A stretch of 64,000 bases of DNA from Hymenopellis radicata (taxonomy: Eukaryota; Basidiomycota; Agaricomycetes; Agaricales; Physalacriaceae). This document shows, piece by piece, positions 33,131 to 43,734 of this stretch. Positions within the stretch are counted from its first letter, which is position 1, and each line of letters begins with the position of its first letter. The translations under genes and the position numbers were made by a program. The notes beneath the pieces were generated by a model. The model saw only the letters and a program-made list of their open reading frames with translations. It searched no databases and was not told where the DNA came from. Location of the stretch: contig JADNRX010000110.1 in the NCBI GenBank assembly GCA_015501595.1, positions 62,001 to 126,000 of the forward strand, read 5' to 3'.

Positions 33131-34054
33131 ATTGTCGTCGGGATCACTCGGTGGCGGCGGAGGCGGCGGTGGTGGAGGCGGCGGCGGCTGCTGAGGTGGC
33201 CATTGAGGCGGCCGCGGGGGTAATGGTGGAGGCGGATTGGAATGATGAGGCGGGAATCGTTTGCTCTTAGGCTCGTTTCCCTCCTCTGGTTGCATTGTAT
33301 AGCCATATCCGTACTCCGTCGGCACCTCATCCAGGGAGATAAGAGTGTCACTATACACTGATTCGGGTGTGGCGTTAGAGTGTATGGACTCTGCCGTAGC
33401 GTAATGCATTGAGTTCGATGCATTTGACGCAGAATCTGTGTTCGTTGGCGACGGGTATGTGATTCGCACCTGTTCGTAGTGCGACAAAGGTGCTCCTTCC
33501 GATCCCAAGTCTGGAATCAGGATTCGAAGCCCAGGCCGACTTGGTATGAATGCGCGAGAAGCTTCGTCAAATATGACAAACTGCTCTGGGATTCGTGATA
33601 CTTGATATCGGCGTACATCGTAGTTTCGAACGCGCTGCAGGATTCCTCTAGTGTAGAGGTCCCTCATCTCTGTCGTATCCTCAGGGAAATCCGGCGAAGC
33701 TATACGGGAGTGCAGCGAGCGCGCTATTTCAGGAGAGTTCAAGTGCTCTTGAGCTCCACGGAGTGCATTAGTGCGACGGACGTAGTTCGAGTCCGTTTCG
33801 TCTTCATTTCGAGGCCAGTGGGTCCTCAAAGCATCCACATCAACATTAGCCAAGTAATCCTCACGGTCATGGTCATACTGTCCAAGACCTGGCAGTACAT
33901 CAATGGGGTGAGGTCTCAAGGTTCCATCAGGCAATAAGTTTTCAGCAAGAAATCGGTTTATTGCGAGACGAGGTATTCCTAAGAACGATTGCCCATGCAA
34001 CGTTTGACGTTGCGTAGCTAACGACATAAGTAAATCTTCATATCGACGTATCAT
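32957..34054 (-). CDS. Gypsy 5' ORF 1, collagen-like C terminus
   Basis: 365 codons from the ATG at 34054. The N-terminal ~190 residues look folded and charged ([39 protein letters not shown]), then comes an S/T-rich stretch, a polyproline block ([10 protein letters not shown] with W/Q), and Gly-Pro-Pro triplets. The stop at 32957 follows a frame slip out of the Gly-X-Y register; correcting one base near 33010 joins it to Gag. No known domain recognised. Its start ATG overlaps the stop of the upstream ORF as ATGA. Confidence 0.6.
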   Translation of the reverse strand: MIRRYEDLLMSLATQRQTLHGQSFLGIPRLAINRFLAENLLPDGTLRPHPIDVLPGLGQYDHDREDYLANVDVDALRTHWPRNEDETDSNYVRRTNALRGAQEHLNSPEIARSLHSRIASPDFPEDTTEMRDLYTRGILQRVRNYDVRRYQVSRIPEQFVIFDEASRAFIPSRPGLRILIPDLGSEGAPLSHYEQVRITYPSPTNTDSASNASNSMHYATAESIHSNATPESVYSDTLISLDEVPTEYGYGYTMQPEEGNEPKSKRFPPHHSNPPPPLPPRPPQWPPQQPPPPPPPPPPPPPSDPDDNGFPNNGGRFPYRGPPGPPGGGRGFPGPPGPPGPPGPPGPPDHQDLQDLLELEDYKVL

Positions 34055-34992
34055 CTTCCTGTAAGATTCGTCGTTGTCACGGTCGTTGATACGAGTTGTG
34101 ACTGATATCGCGTGTCTTGGCGGGGGCGGCGGTACCCTAACAGTCTGCGCAGGTAGAGATGTCGGTCTGGAGGGTAATGGACGGCCCTGTATCGATGTCG
34201 TAGGAGATCGAGATGGGATTGGTGATGTGGCAGTGGTACTATTAGTCGGCGGGCATCCTCCACCGTAGTCCTGAATGGATGCGGTGATAGTGGAGCCGAC
34301 GGTTGCGCTGAGTTCAGCGTAGGCGGTGGTGGCGGTGACCGAAACACGTCTGATGAAGACATGGTGTTCGGCTTTGAGTGAAGGGGAAGCGGAGGAGGCG
34401 GTGCTCGGGACCTCGGGTTAGGGAGAGGAGCCGATAATGGCTCGGTCTTGACGAGGCGAGCAGGGCCAGTGGTAATCTGCGCTTCGTGCGACATGTGTGA
34501 AACCTCTGAAGGAGGTTGTGTCGGTGGTCTCGTGTTCTTTTGAAAGAATAGAGGGTGTGTCGTCGGTTGAGAGATGGCGGGCGATGCCGTCGTGGAGCGT
34601 GCTCCCGTTAATATCCTAAGAGTGGATGGCGGGAGGGGCCTATGGGGACGTGCTGATAGCGGTGTCGGACCAGTGGGCGTAGTAGTCGAGTAGATTAACG
34701 ACGAAGCCGGTCCAGCCGTTGGCGTCGGGTTCATTGGTCTTGGGGGTCCTGCAGCAGAATGCTGTTGCGGGACAAAGTGGGTATATGGCGTCGATGGCTG
34801 CATAGCCGCCAGTACGTCGGGGGTATCGAGTTCTCGTCCAGAGAACGGCATTTGCGCGATAGCATCGCGCATGCGCTCCGCACGGGTACGGATTGTTCGC
34901 GATCGAGGTCGCGGACCAAAGTTTCCTCGAGAAATCTCTGGCGATGTGCTCCTTTCGGGAGCGGGTATCTTGGTATATTGTCGACGAGACAT
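34051..34992 (-). CDS. Gypsy 5' ORF 0, proline-rich
   Basis: From the ATG at 34992 (MSRRQYTKIPAPER) to a TGA at 34051-34053. Composition P/T/S-rich, basic at the start (RPRSRTIRTRAERMRDAIAQ), no recognised fold, probably disordered. The frame is also open upstream as far as the 5' LTR, without an earlier ATG. The TGA overlaps the ATG of the next ORF (ATGA), an arrangement seen where translation ends and restarts. Confidence 0.5.
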   Translation of the reverse strand: MSRRQYTKIPAPERSTSPEISRGNFGPRPRSRTIRTRAERMRDAIAQMPFSGRELDTPDVLAAMQPSTPYTHFVPQQHSAAGPPRPMNPTPTAGPASSLIYSTTTPTGPTPLSARPHRPLPPSTLRILTGARSTTASPAISQPTTHPLFFQKNTRPPTQPPSEVSHMSHEAQITTGPARLVKTEPLSAPLPNPRSRAPPPPLPLHSKPNTMSSSDVFRSPPPPPTLNSAQPSAPLSPHPFRTTVEDARRLIVPLPHHQSHLDLLRHRYRAVHYPPDRHLYLRRLLGYRRPRQDTRYQSQLVSTTVTTTNLTGR

Positions 34993-35058
34993 CCAGTAGT
35001 CGTAGCGCTTGTATCGCGCCTCGATTTTGTCGAGATCTATGGTAGTAGCGAAAAAAAG

Positions 35059-35241
35059 TGTAAAACCCACTTACACGTCAAAGCCCAATTCCCTCGGTAT
35101 TCGCTAGGCAACAGTATAGATTGCGAATCGAGAGGTTACAGGCAAGGTGGTGGTCGTAGGTTAAGTTGTGTCTACCCCAGTCCGTGTCCGTAAGTAGTAG
35201 ATAATGGTAATCAGACGGAGATAACAAGTAGCCGCGTTACA
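35059..35241 (-). repeat. Gypsy 5' LTR
   Basis: Identical by eye to 24192-24374. No clear tRNA complement follows it on the minus strand (it continues CTTTTTTTCGCTACTACC), so the primer type is unknown. Confidence 0.93.
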
Positions 35242-36492
35242 CTGGAACTTCTTCTTGTCGGCGGTCAGGATTCCTCGTGGCTCAATAGCCCGATAATTTG
35301 TTAGGCGCTCGTGGGAGGGTGTCATATGTTGTGTTGCGCCGGAGTCGATGATGTCGACATCGTACTCGCGCTCTGCTTCGTCTACAGCGGCAGCGATCTC
35401 GTCCGTGGTGAGTGAGGTTCTCTCTTTGACCTCCTCTTCCTTCTTGCTGACGACTTCCTCGATGTCATCAGCCTCCTCGTCACTCTCGTCAACATCAATA
35501 AGAGGTGGCATATCGCTGTATTCGTCTCCCGCTGTCTCCTCCTCGTCTTCTTCATATGCGAGGTCAAACTCTACCTCGTCATCAGCGAGCCATGCGGCAT
35601 CGAACTCTGTTTCGGCCTTCGCTACATTTGCTTTTCCATGAGGCTTTCTCTTCGGCCCTTGTCCTTCCTTCCCTCCTCCTTTCGCCCAGCAATCCCGCGC
35701 CATGTGTCCCTTGCGATGGCAGTTATAACACTCCATCGACTTCTTCGGCCTCTTGCTGCCATTCCCAAAGAAGGCAGCCTCCTTCTCACCCCTACCTGCT
35801 GACCTGGCCTTCCGCCGGTCTGCCTCGTCGTTGATACCTTGTATCACCATATCTGGGTCGAGAGTTTTGCCGAGTAACGTGGATGCGCCCGTGAGCGCGG
35901 ACAAATAGGTTTCGTAGGATGCGGGGAGGGATCCAAGGATTATCGCGACATAATTGTCGTCTCCCGGGTCGGCGCTCATCGCGATGAGATCTTCGCGGAA
36001 CGCCTGCAATTTCGTGAGGTGTTCTTTGACATCACCTCCTTCTGCGCACTTCTCGTCTTGAAGTTTCCTGCGCAGGTCGACCGTCACCATCTTCGACTTC
36101 TTCTCATACTCATTCTTCACCTTCTCCCACATCAACTTCGCCGTCGTTTCGGCCTTCACCCTCAAGAATAACGAGTCCGGGATGCAGGATGCGATTCCCT
36201 GCTTTATGACAGCCTGCTCGGACTTCCAAAACCGGCGCTGATTCAGGTACTCTCTTGTCGCTTTGATTTCGTCCTGTGTAGGAGCACTCGGGTCCGCTAC
36301 TGGTGGTGCCGTCGGCGCGGTTGCGGTACCAAGCGGTGCATCCTGGAAATGGTCTGCGAGACCGGCGGCATCGAGGGCATAGAGGAACCGGTCTCGGTAG
36401 AAGACCCAGTTCGTGCCGTCGGCCTTGCACTGCGGGAGCTTGGCGAAGTACTCCCCGAGTTTGGCGGTGGATGAGAGAGTGTTCGTGGACAT
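35242..36492 (-). CDS. Copia Gag with start of protease (truncated)
   Basis: ATG at 36492 (MSTNTLSSTAKLGEYF). Typical copia gag (UBN2-like): WVFYRDRFLYALDAAGL near the start, then EKVKNEYEKKSKMVTVDLRR, a zinc knuckle CYNCHRKGHMARDCW, an acidic linker, and the protease active site DIIDSGATQHMT. The native frame ends with TADKKKFQ at the gypsy LTR edge; beyond that the frame reads about 30 LTR codons to a stop at 35161. No internal stops before the break, so the copia was intact when interrupted. Confidence 0.88.
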
Positions 36493-36562
36493 GATGAGGA
36501 GGGTGAGTCGAGGGGGTTATGTGATGGTGTGTTTGAGTTATTGGGGGCTTTCAGTTATGGCC

Positions 36563-36575
36563 GGGGCCCATAACC
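36563..36575 (-). promoter_or_regulatory. Copia primer binding site (initiator tRNA-Met)
   Basis: Minus strand GGTTATGGGCCCC directly after the LTR end ...CTAACA. GGTTATGGGCCC matches the half-tRNA iMet primer site used by many Ty1/copia elements. Confidence 0.75.
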
Positions 36576-36828
36576 TGTTAGCAGCTGGTAGTTGGAGAAG
36601 AAGAAGAGATTTGATTCGGTAAAGTATATAGTACAAAAATCGAGGCTTTTATACCCCTCCAAATGTTCTAGATGTTCTAATGTTTTTACTAATGGTTTAC
36701 TAAGATTCTTCACAAGAAAAGGAAAGAGAAGATACGAGAAGAGACGCGAGAGTAGGCGTCGGTGGCGATGACTAAAGATCCCCGGATCGTACCCGGGGCC
36801 GAGTCGTCGGCTTGCTTTCCTTCCAACA
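36576..36828 (-). repeat. Copia 5' LTR
   Basis: 253 bp, TGTTGGAAGG...CTAACA on the minus strand, with TGTTGG/CTAACA near-inverted ends. Only this LTR remains. Confidence 0.75.
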
Positions 36829-37803
36829 GTACTGGGACACACTATCGGCATTCATGCTACTACTTCCGAATATCGACACCGTTCATATCCATTTCGATGC
36901 AGCAAGTTCCGTTGTCGAAGAATATTGTGAAGTGATCGCATCTGCGCTAGGATCTAGCTTGGTGACGACGTTGCTCCTCACAGCTGGATACTTTCCGCCC
37001 AGTGGTGTTCATCGACTCCTTGCGGCTTATCCGCGCCTTCGACGCCTTGTCGCGACAGACGTTTCCGTTTTTGGTCCTGGTTTAAGGCTTTTCCTGAGAC
37101 CTGAACTCATAGACCCAGAAGCTCGAACGCTGCTGGAACTAGAAGATCTTTTCTGTACTCGCTGCATTGGATTTCTGGACACAGTTCTTCTCCTGCGTCA
37201 TTCCGTCACTGGCATTCCGTTCCGGAGACTGCGTCAATTAGGGGTCTTTAATGAGGTGCATCGACAGTCTTTTCCTCCTGTTGGTCAAGAGCTTCAGGAG
37301 CTTATTGTGACCTGAGCAGTTTCAGTGCGTGTATCTATTTCCTTTAGATGAATGTGAAGCGCTCACTGTGTCATCCGTTAGGCTCCGCCTGCGCGGTCGT
37401 ACTCTCAGACATCTCCTCCGTCACGCTTTTCGTCCGAGACGGATCGGCCATCGATCGACTCATCGACTGTGCTACACTTCCACGCTTTAACCCACGGGAT
37501 CGATCCCAACGCCGATTTGCGGTTGTAGTCTCGTGGACGGTGTATAACCGTAAGTTGGAGGCTCTCGCTGAGGCGATTAGGCAGTGTACTGGAGGTTTGG
37601 AGCGCGCGACGGTGTGCATCACATTCCCGCCGCGCCCAGATCACCTCCACGGCAGCGTGGTGAGGCTTATGGATACCTGTGAAGACGCCTTTCTGGAGTT
37701 GCTTACGGGCGGTGAGTATCAGCATCTTGTTCGTACTCAAACAATGAGTTTTCTGGGCGACGAGATGGGGATACGTGACTTTGGTGATTCCTTGTACTAC
37801 TAG
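36829..37803 (+). pseudogene. C-terminal part of an F-box/LRR-like protein, cut by copia
   Basis: The frame is open from inside the copia LTR, then reads YWDTLSAFMLLLPNIDTVHI and leucine-rich segments (LLAAYPRLRRLVATDVSVFG). A plausible 41-nt intron (37307-37347, GTGACC...TTTAG) joins a second exon with SVTLFVRDGSAIDRLIDC to the stop at 37803. It resembles the LRR end of agaric F-box proteins but is not a close relative of the genes at 20036/23007. The N-terminal half, including any F-box, is missing. Confidence 0.6.
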
Positions 37804-38367
37804 TTGGACGGTTATATGGCCTTCGTGTAAGATATTATATGTACATGTGTCAGGCTGGAAAGCTTGCTATTCTATGTAACTTGATACTACAAACGTCGAA
37901 AATGTCACTTGAGTGTGCCAAGGGACGACAAGATCAACCCAAAAGGCGATCGGCTTACTAAACTGTACCTTTCTCTCTTTCCTTCCTGTACAGCAAGCGT
38001 CGACGTCGCTTCTGGGGCAATCATCCGCATAGTTATCAACGCCATCATAGTCTCTTGACCTCCTCAAATTATCTGCACCAAATGGCTGACGAAACAGTGT
38101 ATCCGTTACAGACCGGCCACAGTTTTGATGTGGGCCTCATTCCGTTTGTTTCACCATGATTGTCCTTTTTCATTGCCTTCACTAGAACATCTGCGTCACG
38201 GACTCGGAGTCCCGCCGACGTCTACTCAAGAAAGTCCTAGAAGATTGGAAGGGAGTCTGACTCGGATGCTTAGGTGCTACCATATCCAGCAACGATCAAA
38301 GTGCAACATAAAAACGCTGCGCGATCGTTGAAACCTCCAGGAAGCTCTTTTCCTCGCCACCATCAGC
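37804..38367. other. Intergenic, promoter of membrane protein 2
   Basis: No gene recognised. The 3' half should hold the promoter of the gene at 38368. Confidence 0.4.
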
Positions 38368-39635
38368 ATGTCCACCAACGCAGAGAAACTCGGAATATCC
38401 GAGACGGAGACGGTCAATGCCCTGGGAGCCTACTTCAACTCCGCCGTCATCGAAGCCCTTACATACGGGCTCTATGCCATGGTTTTCGTGTACACATTGT
38501 CTCAGATAGGCGGGAACATTTCCTGACTACTCCGTTATTTCAGCTGACATTTTGCATTTTGAAGTGGCACAGGGTTCCCGTCAACGCGTTGCGTTTATCA
38601 TCATCGTTTGTCTGATTTGGGCCCTAGCGACGATTCATCTGGGGATTTGGTGGCGTGGGGCGTACAGTACGTTTGTTACTCATGGAGAGTCTAGGGACAC
38701 CATGTTGGGATATCGCATGGGCATCGGTGAGGGAAACTGGACTGCCAGGGATGTGACTCTACAGGACGTTTGCTGGAGCGCTGTGGCATTGAATGTCATG
38801 ATTGCGGATCTCATCAATGTGTGTAGAAGCGTTATTTTAATTTGCCTGCTGACGAAGTTGAAGATCTGGCGATGTTGGATTTTGTATCGTCGCGACTGGA
38901 GGGTGGTTGTCCTTCCCGGACTTTGTGTCGTTTTCGCATTGGGTACGGGCCATTATTTTTCGTCCGCAGACTGGCTTTTGATCACAGGCGCAGCTATCCA
39001 CTCTCTCAACATGGCAATAACATTCGGTTATGCGGCCGATGTTCCCAATCTATCCAGGGCCAACAGAGTAAACTGGAATATCGTCTATTACTCCGTCACC
39101 GCTACCACTAATATTATCACAACGTCCATGATCATCTTTCGCATCTTCTCAGCCGGTGGAATCGAGAATGCTCGCACGTACCGCGGACTCATTCAGATAC
39201 TCGTCGAATCAGCGCTCTTATATTCTGTGACTTACATCACATATCTTGGCGTCTACGTTACGGAACACAAGCACTGGAGGTTCGCCAACTTGTATCTTCA
39301 AGCCTTGTTAAACGCAGTGACGGTATGTAGCTCTTGTCCCAAATGTCATGTCTAACGTGTTCGATTCACAGGCGGCGGCTCCCACCATGATCATTGGAAG
39401 TGTGATGGTCGGGAAAACGCGTCCCGCCGAACGGTCCCTCCTTCCTAGCAGGCGAACGACTATGCAAAGTACAGAATTCGCGACCTTCCGACAAATGTTT
39501 AGACCCGATGGGGACAATATAGCAACGGAGCAGGGATATTTTACCAACCGGTGTAGTGCTGGAAATGGAGACTCCGAGGATTCCATGGCACCTCGCGGGC
39601 GGAGAGAAAACCGAAGATTCTCGGCGCAAGTCTGA
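38368..39635 (+). CDS. Multi-pass (about 7-TM) membrane protein 2
   Basis: Exon 1 38368-38509 (MSTNAEKLGISETETVNALG) is 142 nt, as in both relatives. The intron at 38510 begins GC, not GT; exon 2 starts at 38565 with V-A-Q-G. A 45-nt in-frame intron (38819-38863) may or may not be removed. One more intron starts near 38944 (GTACGG...CACAG), and the last ends just before AAAPTMIIGSVMVGK. Motifs: CLIWALATIHLGIWWRGAY, IWRCWILYRRDWRVVVLPGL, VNWNIVYYSVTATTN, and TYRGLIQILVESALLYSVTY. Ends with a basic/acidic cytosolic tail. Closest relative in the window is 59431-60750. Function unknown. Confidence 0.8.
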
Positions 39636-39839
39636 AGTTGAGTACCAGGTCGGTCCCGACAGGAAGGAAGGATCCATGAAAACAAAGCAGCGAAGAGTAC
39701 ATTCAGCTGTTCCTTGAGACGATGGATGTGACGATGTAAATCGTACAAAGATTGCCTCGATTGTTTAATGCTTGATAGTATGGAACAAGTAACTGGCGCT
39801 GGTACACTAATAGAAAATGACAGAATTTACACGAAGAAT

Positions 39840-42460
39840 TTACACTACGGTTGTACTCCATGAGTGTACCTGACCTTTAAAAGAGTTTTGCCAAATCGCC
39901 TCATAATGAGAAAGAAACTGGCGTATGTAACAATCGCCCAAAGTTTCATCGGAGTACGGCGCTTTGGGTTGGCAAGTTGGTTCGCTGGCATAGCCGACCC
40001 CACCGCCCAACCAGGAGGGATCCACCGGTTCCGCAGAGCGGTAGGGGTTGGAGTACAAAGCCTCCGTCCGGGCATTTAGGCCCTTCTGGAACAAATAGCG
40101 CAGTTGCATGACCCATTCCTCAAAGCTTTTGAAATCGGGCTTGATCATGCCTGCGATGACCTTGGGCTGTTTCATCATGAAGGAGGTCTTGGTAGACTGA
40201 AGGTCTTCCCAACTCTTCTTCGCATCAAACCAGCCCTCCAATTCGGGCTTATCATCCAGCTGGACAACGCTGACCCGCTTATCGCCTCGCTTGGACTTCC
40301 CGATTTTGTGTCGGACGACGAGCATGACGATAACGTAGAAGAGGGATTCGAGGTCGTGACGGTAGAGATGAGGAACATCTTGGGTGTTGGGGTCTTGAAG
40401 ATCCATAGCCATGAAAGGCGGCGTGCCTGTTCGGTGCGCCGAGGTGGCAGTTCGAGAGTCCAAATCCGTACGCAGAGAGGCGAGGTCGAGATCATTAGGG
40501 ACTCCAAAATATTCACCGTTCTCGTCGATGCGGTACATGATGTTGCTCATGCTAATGTCGCGGTGGAGGATGCGCGGATGGTCGTAGAGCCACTTGTGAG
40601 CTGAGGGAAAGTCGATCAGTTAAAGAATAGCGGATTAATGGACCGACATACTTTGGAGCACATCAAAGAAAACCTGGGCGTGCGTCGAAACGTGCGGCGA
40701 GTAGAGTAGTGGGTACAACTTCTCAAAGACCGTGATACGAAGAATACGACTCTCGTAGAAGAGCGGCTTCTTTCCCGCCGCCCACTTCGTGTCCTTGCTG
40801 TTGAGAAACTCGCAAAGCCGGCGTTGGGCAGACCTAGGTTCTGGTCGAATATCAAGGGACGCGATGACTTCGGGAAGGTGCTTGAGCACCCATTGGTGTC
40901 TATCGTCGCGGGATGCGTATTCCCGGCGCGCACTATCAGGTCTACCTCAGACTGCCGCCGTTCAACGGGACAGCTGATCTTCACGACGACCTCAGTTCCC
41001 TGGCCGTCTGTGGCCGCTACGACACACGTGGTGCGACCAACAATACCCGGCTGTCGAAAGAGGATTTCCTGGAGGGTATAAGTCTTGTCCCCAACGCATA
41101 GTTTCATGCCGTGAAACATCCTGCGCCAGTCCTTGGACAAGCCTTCCGAAATCTGGCTCTTGAAGTAACCCAATTCGGTGTAAAACTTCTCCGACTCGCC
41201 CAGGACCTTCCGCAGGCCGAGACCTTCAGAAGTGAGACGACGAAGACCCATGAGCATGATGATGAAGAGCTCCTGGCCCTCGGGGGTGGAAAGGTTTACG
41301 ATCGAGGACAGGGCGATGGCACTCCGGTCGTAGTAGTGGATTTGAAAGCGGTCCTTGTCGAACAACGTGAGAATAGCATGAGAGCGGAGTAGGATGTTGG
41401 ATAGCTGCTCCATCGCATATCGGCCACATTGTACCTGGGGGCTGACTTCAGCTTCGGGGGCAGGCCGCGCCTTTCGATTGGCGCTGAACTGTCCCTGGGA
41501 TTGGCGGGCGACTTTGGGAACAGAAAACTCCGTTTCGCCAGCCATACTGCCCGATCTCTCCCTCTTTCTAGCAGCAGAAGCGACCTTCGCGGTATCACGT
41601 TTTTCAGGCGGAACGGTTCGTGCGTGGTTCTGGGTCAATGGGTCCTTGCCTAAAGCAAAGATAGCGTGATTAGATGAGATAAAACAAGAAAAGGCGCGAG
41701 GTACCATTGTGGAGAGGACGAGGGTCATGTTCGCCACCGCACAAGGCAGGAGCATCCTGGCTTTCACCTCGATAGGTTTAATCACGTTGGTCCAGTTGAT
41801 TCCGTCGTCCCCGACGGCAACTTCCCCGAGCGATGCAAGCAGAGATTTTAGATCTGGGCTCAGGCCGCAGTGGAAAACCCCGTCACATAGGTGGTTGGGA
41901 TCGTTGACGGAAAAATTCAACTTCAGCGCGCCAGCATCCTTCGGAAGAGGATCCAATTCGTCGAGAAGCTCCAGACCTCTATTATAAAGAGCGGCGATGG
42001 GCCCGTAGAGGGGCTTCTCCAGTCCAGCGGCGCACTTGTCTAGGAATTCGGTCATATGGCCACTGAAGACGTCGTCTTTGAGGATGCGGTCAATGTGCTT
42101 GCGGTGGGTCGTTTCGGACAACGGGATGTCGAAAATGAGTTCCAGGAACTTCTCGACGTGTAGTAAGACGCGACTATTTTCAAGGTCGTCTTTGATATAC
42201 TCGTCGTAGTCCTCGCGAACGTACGGAGTCGCATTGAGCTTGCCATCGTCGACTGCAACTCGTGCAGCTGATCCAGTACTATAGGGCGTTACCGGCTTGG
42301 GGACAGGAGCGCGCTGCTTGGACTTGGGAGGAGTGTGTGGAAGGGGGATAGCCTGCGCGATGATCGCAGAGTCGTTATCATGAGAGGAAGAACTGTTGGG
42401 GACAGAAGAACTGTTGGGACTAGAAGAACTGTTGGGTGGAGAAGAGACGTCGGACGACAT
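39840..42460 (-). CDS. FunK1-type protein kinase
   Basis: ATG at 42460 (MSSDVSSPPNS) rather than upstream non-ATG frame. A serine-rich N terminus and an α-helical FunK1 leader (DLENSRVLLHVEKFLELIFD; WTNVIKPIEVKARML) precede the kinase lobe: GIVGRTTCV for the ATP loop, TEVVVKISC with the lysine, HRDISMSNIM with catalytic Asp/Asn, NDLDLAS in place of DFG, and RTGTPPFMAMDL. FunK1 kinases are a large basidiomycete family of uncertain role. An intron at about 40616-40662 separates the last exon. A second intron-like GTACCT...TTTAG pair at 41650-41704 is 55 nt and would break the frame if removed. Near 40925 one base is missing (LIVRA to REYASRDD), so the gene is either frameshifted or misread. Length about 850 aa. 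Confidence 0.82.
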
Positions 42461-43734
42461 GTTGAGTCGACAGTACGGTAGGTAAAGAATGAGGAGCGCC
42501 ATTCTGGAGACAGTCTCTTTATATGCTGCCAACAATGGTCGATCACTGTGGACGCAAGAGCCAAAACGTGTTCGTTTTCCATTGTTGATCGACGAATTAC
42601 CATATTCGGTCGCCGACACGAGGCTGATCTTCAGGTTCGCTCTCTTTCAAGCACTTTTCGTGAAAATACCACTGGTGCCACTTCAGAACAATGGACTGAC
42701 TCCTTGTCAAATACGACAAATTCCGTTCCCGTCCACCTCTCAAGTCAAATTACAGCTGAACAATGAACAAAGGTACAGTACTTACAATGGCGATTGCTGC
42801 GGGCCACATGCAGTTTGTAACTCATGTGAACGATTCATAGGGCTGTGTCACTGTCCCATTACGGTCATGACAGTCGAAATTATGGCCATTCACCGTAGCA
42901 ACTCCAATTTTGCCCTCCATGGTACGCCCACGGTCAGTGCTTGAATTACAGTGCGGTACGGTTCCGTCGTGAGCTAGAATGAGACGTGGTGTACGAACAA
43001 ATGTCGGACCGTCTGCGAGACGAGCAACTCGGAGCAAGAGGCGAAAAGCGATCGTGCTCCCCATTTTTTTCCCACAGACATGGCGATAGACCATGCATTT
43101 ATTTTGTGGCTTAGTTCGCCGGGAAGCTGATTGTGCGCGCTAGAGGCGCGGTGATGCGCCTCAGCGCAACAAGCTCCAGCAGTCGCAGTCACGTCCCTGA
43201 AGCGGCAGCGCGCCACTGCCCATTCAAGTTCTCGCACTTCTAGCTATAAGGTATTCATGACAAGGGATCGACTTCTCAGTCACTGAGGAGTACCCTACGA
43301 ATCACACGGCAGAAAATGTTCCTCTTCATACATACGGGTGTCTGCTTGCATTTGCATGACGCTGATACTACGACTTTAAGCTGGAAGATCATTCGTCAGT
43401 CTACCGTTTGTCTCGGGCTTTTGTCGCTAACAGTTACATGGAACTATAGTGTGTCTACTTAATATCTTGGACAGACGATGGGTCCACCGGCATTACCCTC
43501 CAAACTTCTTCTTCTTCTTTCTTTCCGTTCGTCGTAAACCTCGTCCGGTTCTTCAGTCACGGAGAGGCAGGATTCTCGGAAAATGAATGTATTCAAATCA
43601 TCATCCTTGCCTTGCACATTCGACCGTGGTAATCAGGATAACTTGGCGCAGAATTAGCATGTGAGTTTGTAAGCGCGGCGCACACCCGCATTGCACCCGC
43701 AACATTCCCACGCACCGCTCTCCGCGGAACGATC
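42461..43734. other. Intergenic: kinase promoter and left direct repeat
   Basis: The kinase promoter should lie just above 42460. From about 42955 to 43470 runs the left copy of a diverged direct repeat (see 45005). No gene recognised. Confidence 0.4.
42955..43470. repeat. Diverged direct repeat, left copy
   Basis: Matches 45005-45285 in order: tagaatgagacgtggtgtac, then gaccatgcatttattttgtgg, then ctgcttgcattt, and finally ctaccgtttgtctcgggctt. Similarity about 75-80%, with an extra ~150 bp near 43130-43290. The two copies flank the F-box gene at 43735. Confidence 0.7.

Larger units (their letters stand above)
24192..35241 (-). mobile_element. Ty3/gypsy LTR retrotransposon with chromodomain and accessory ORFs
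   Basis: Two 183-bp LTRs, apparently identical (TGTAAAACCC...GCGTTACA on the plus strand), bound 10.7 kb of internal DNA coded on the minus strand. Order from the 5' LTR at right: two proline-rich ORFs, a collagen-like stretch, Gag with zinc knuckle, protease, RT/RNase H, integrase with chromodomain, and a large accessory ORF. RT before integrase and the chromodomain place it with Ty3/gypsy. Identical LTRs mean recent insertion. Flanks are F-box gene 2 at left (…cgatga) and a copia gag at right (ctgga…); they do not form a target duplication. Confidence 0.93.
35242..36828 (-). mobile_element. Truncated Ty1/copia element (5' LTR, primer site, gag)
   Basis: Minus-strand element starting at right with a 253-bp LTR, then a primer site, leader, gag and the first residues of protease. 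Everything downstream (protease body, integrase, RT, 3' LTR) is missing; at 35241 the sequence passes into the gypsy LTR. The copia was hit by the gypsy, and its remainder was lost. Confidence 0.88.

Noticed and set aside
41650..41704. Intron in the FunK1 kinase
   Set aside because: Good GT and AG signals, but 55 nt removal breaks the frame while the unspliced frame is open; left unresolved and not modelled.
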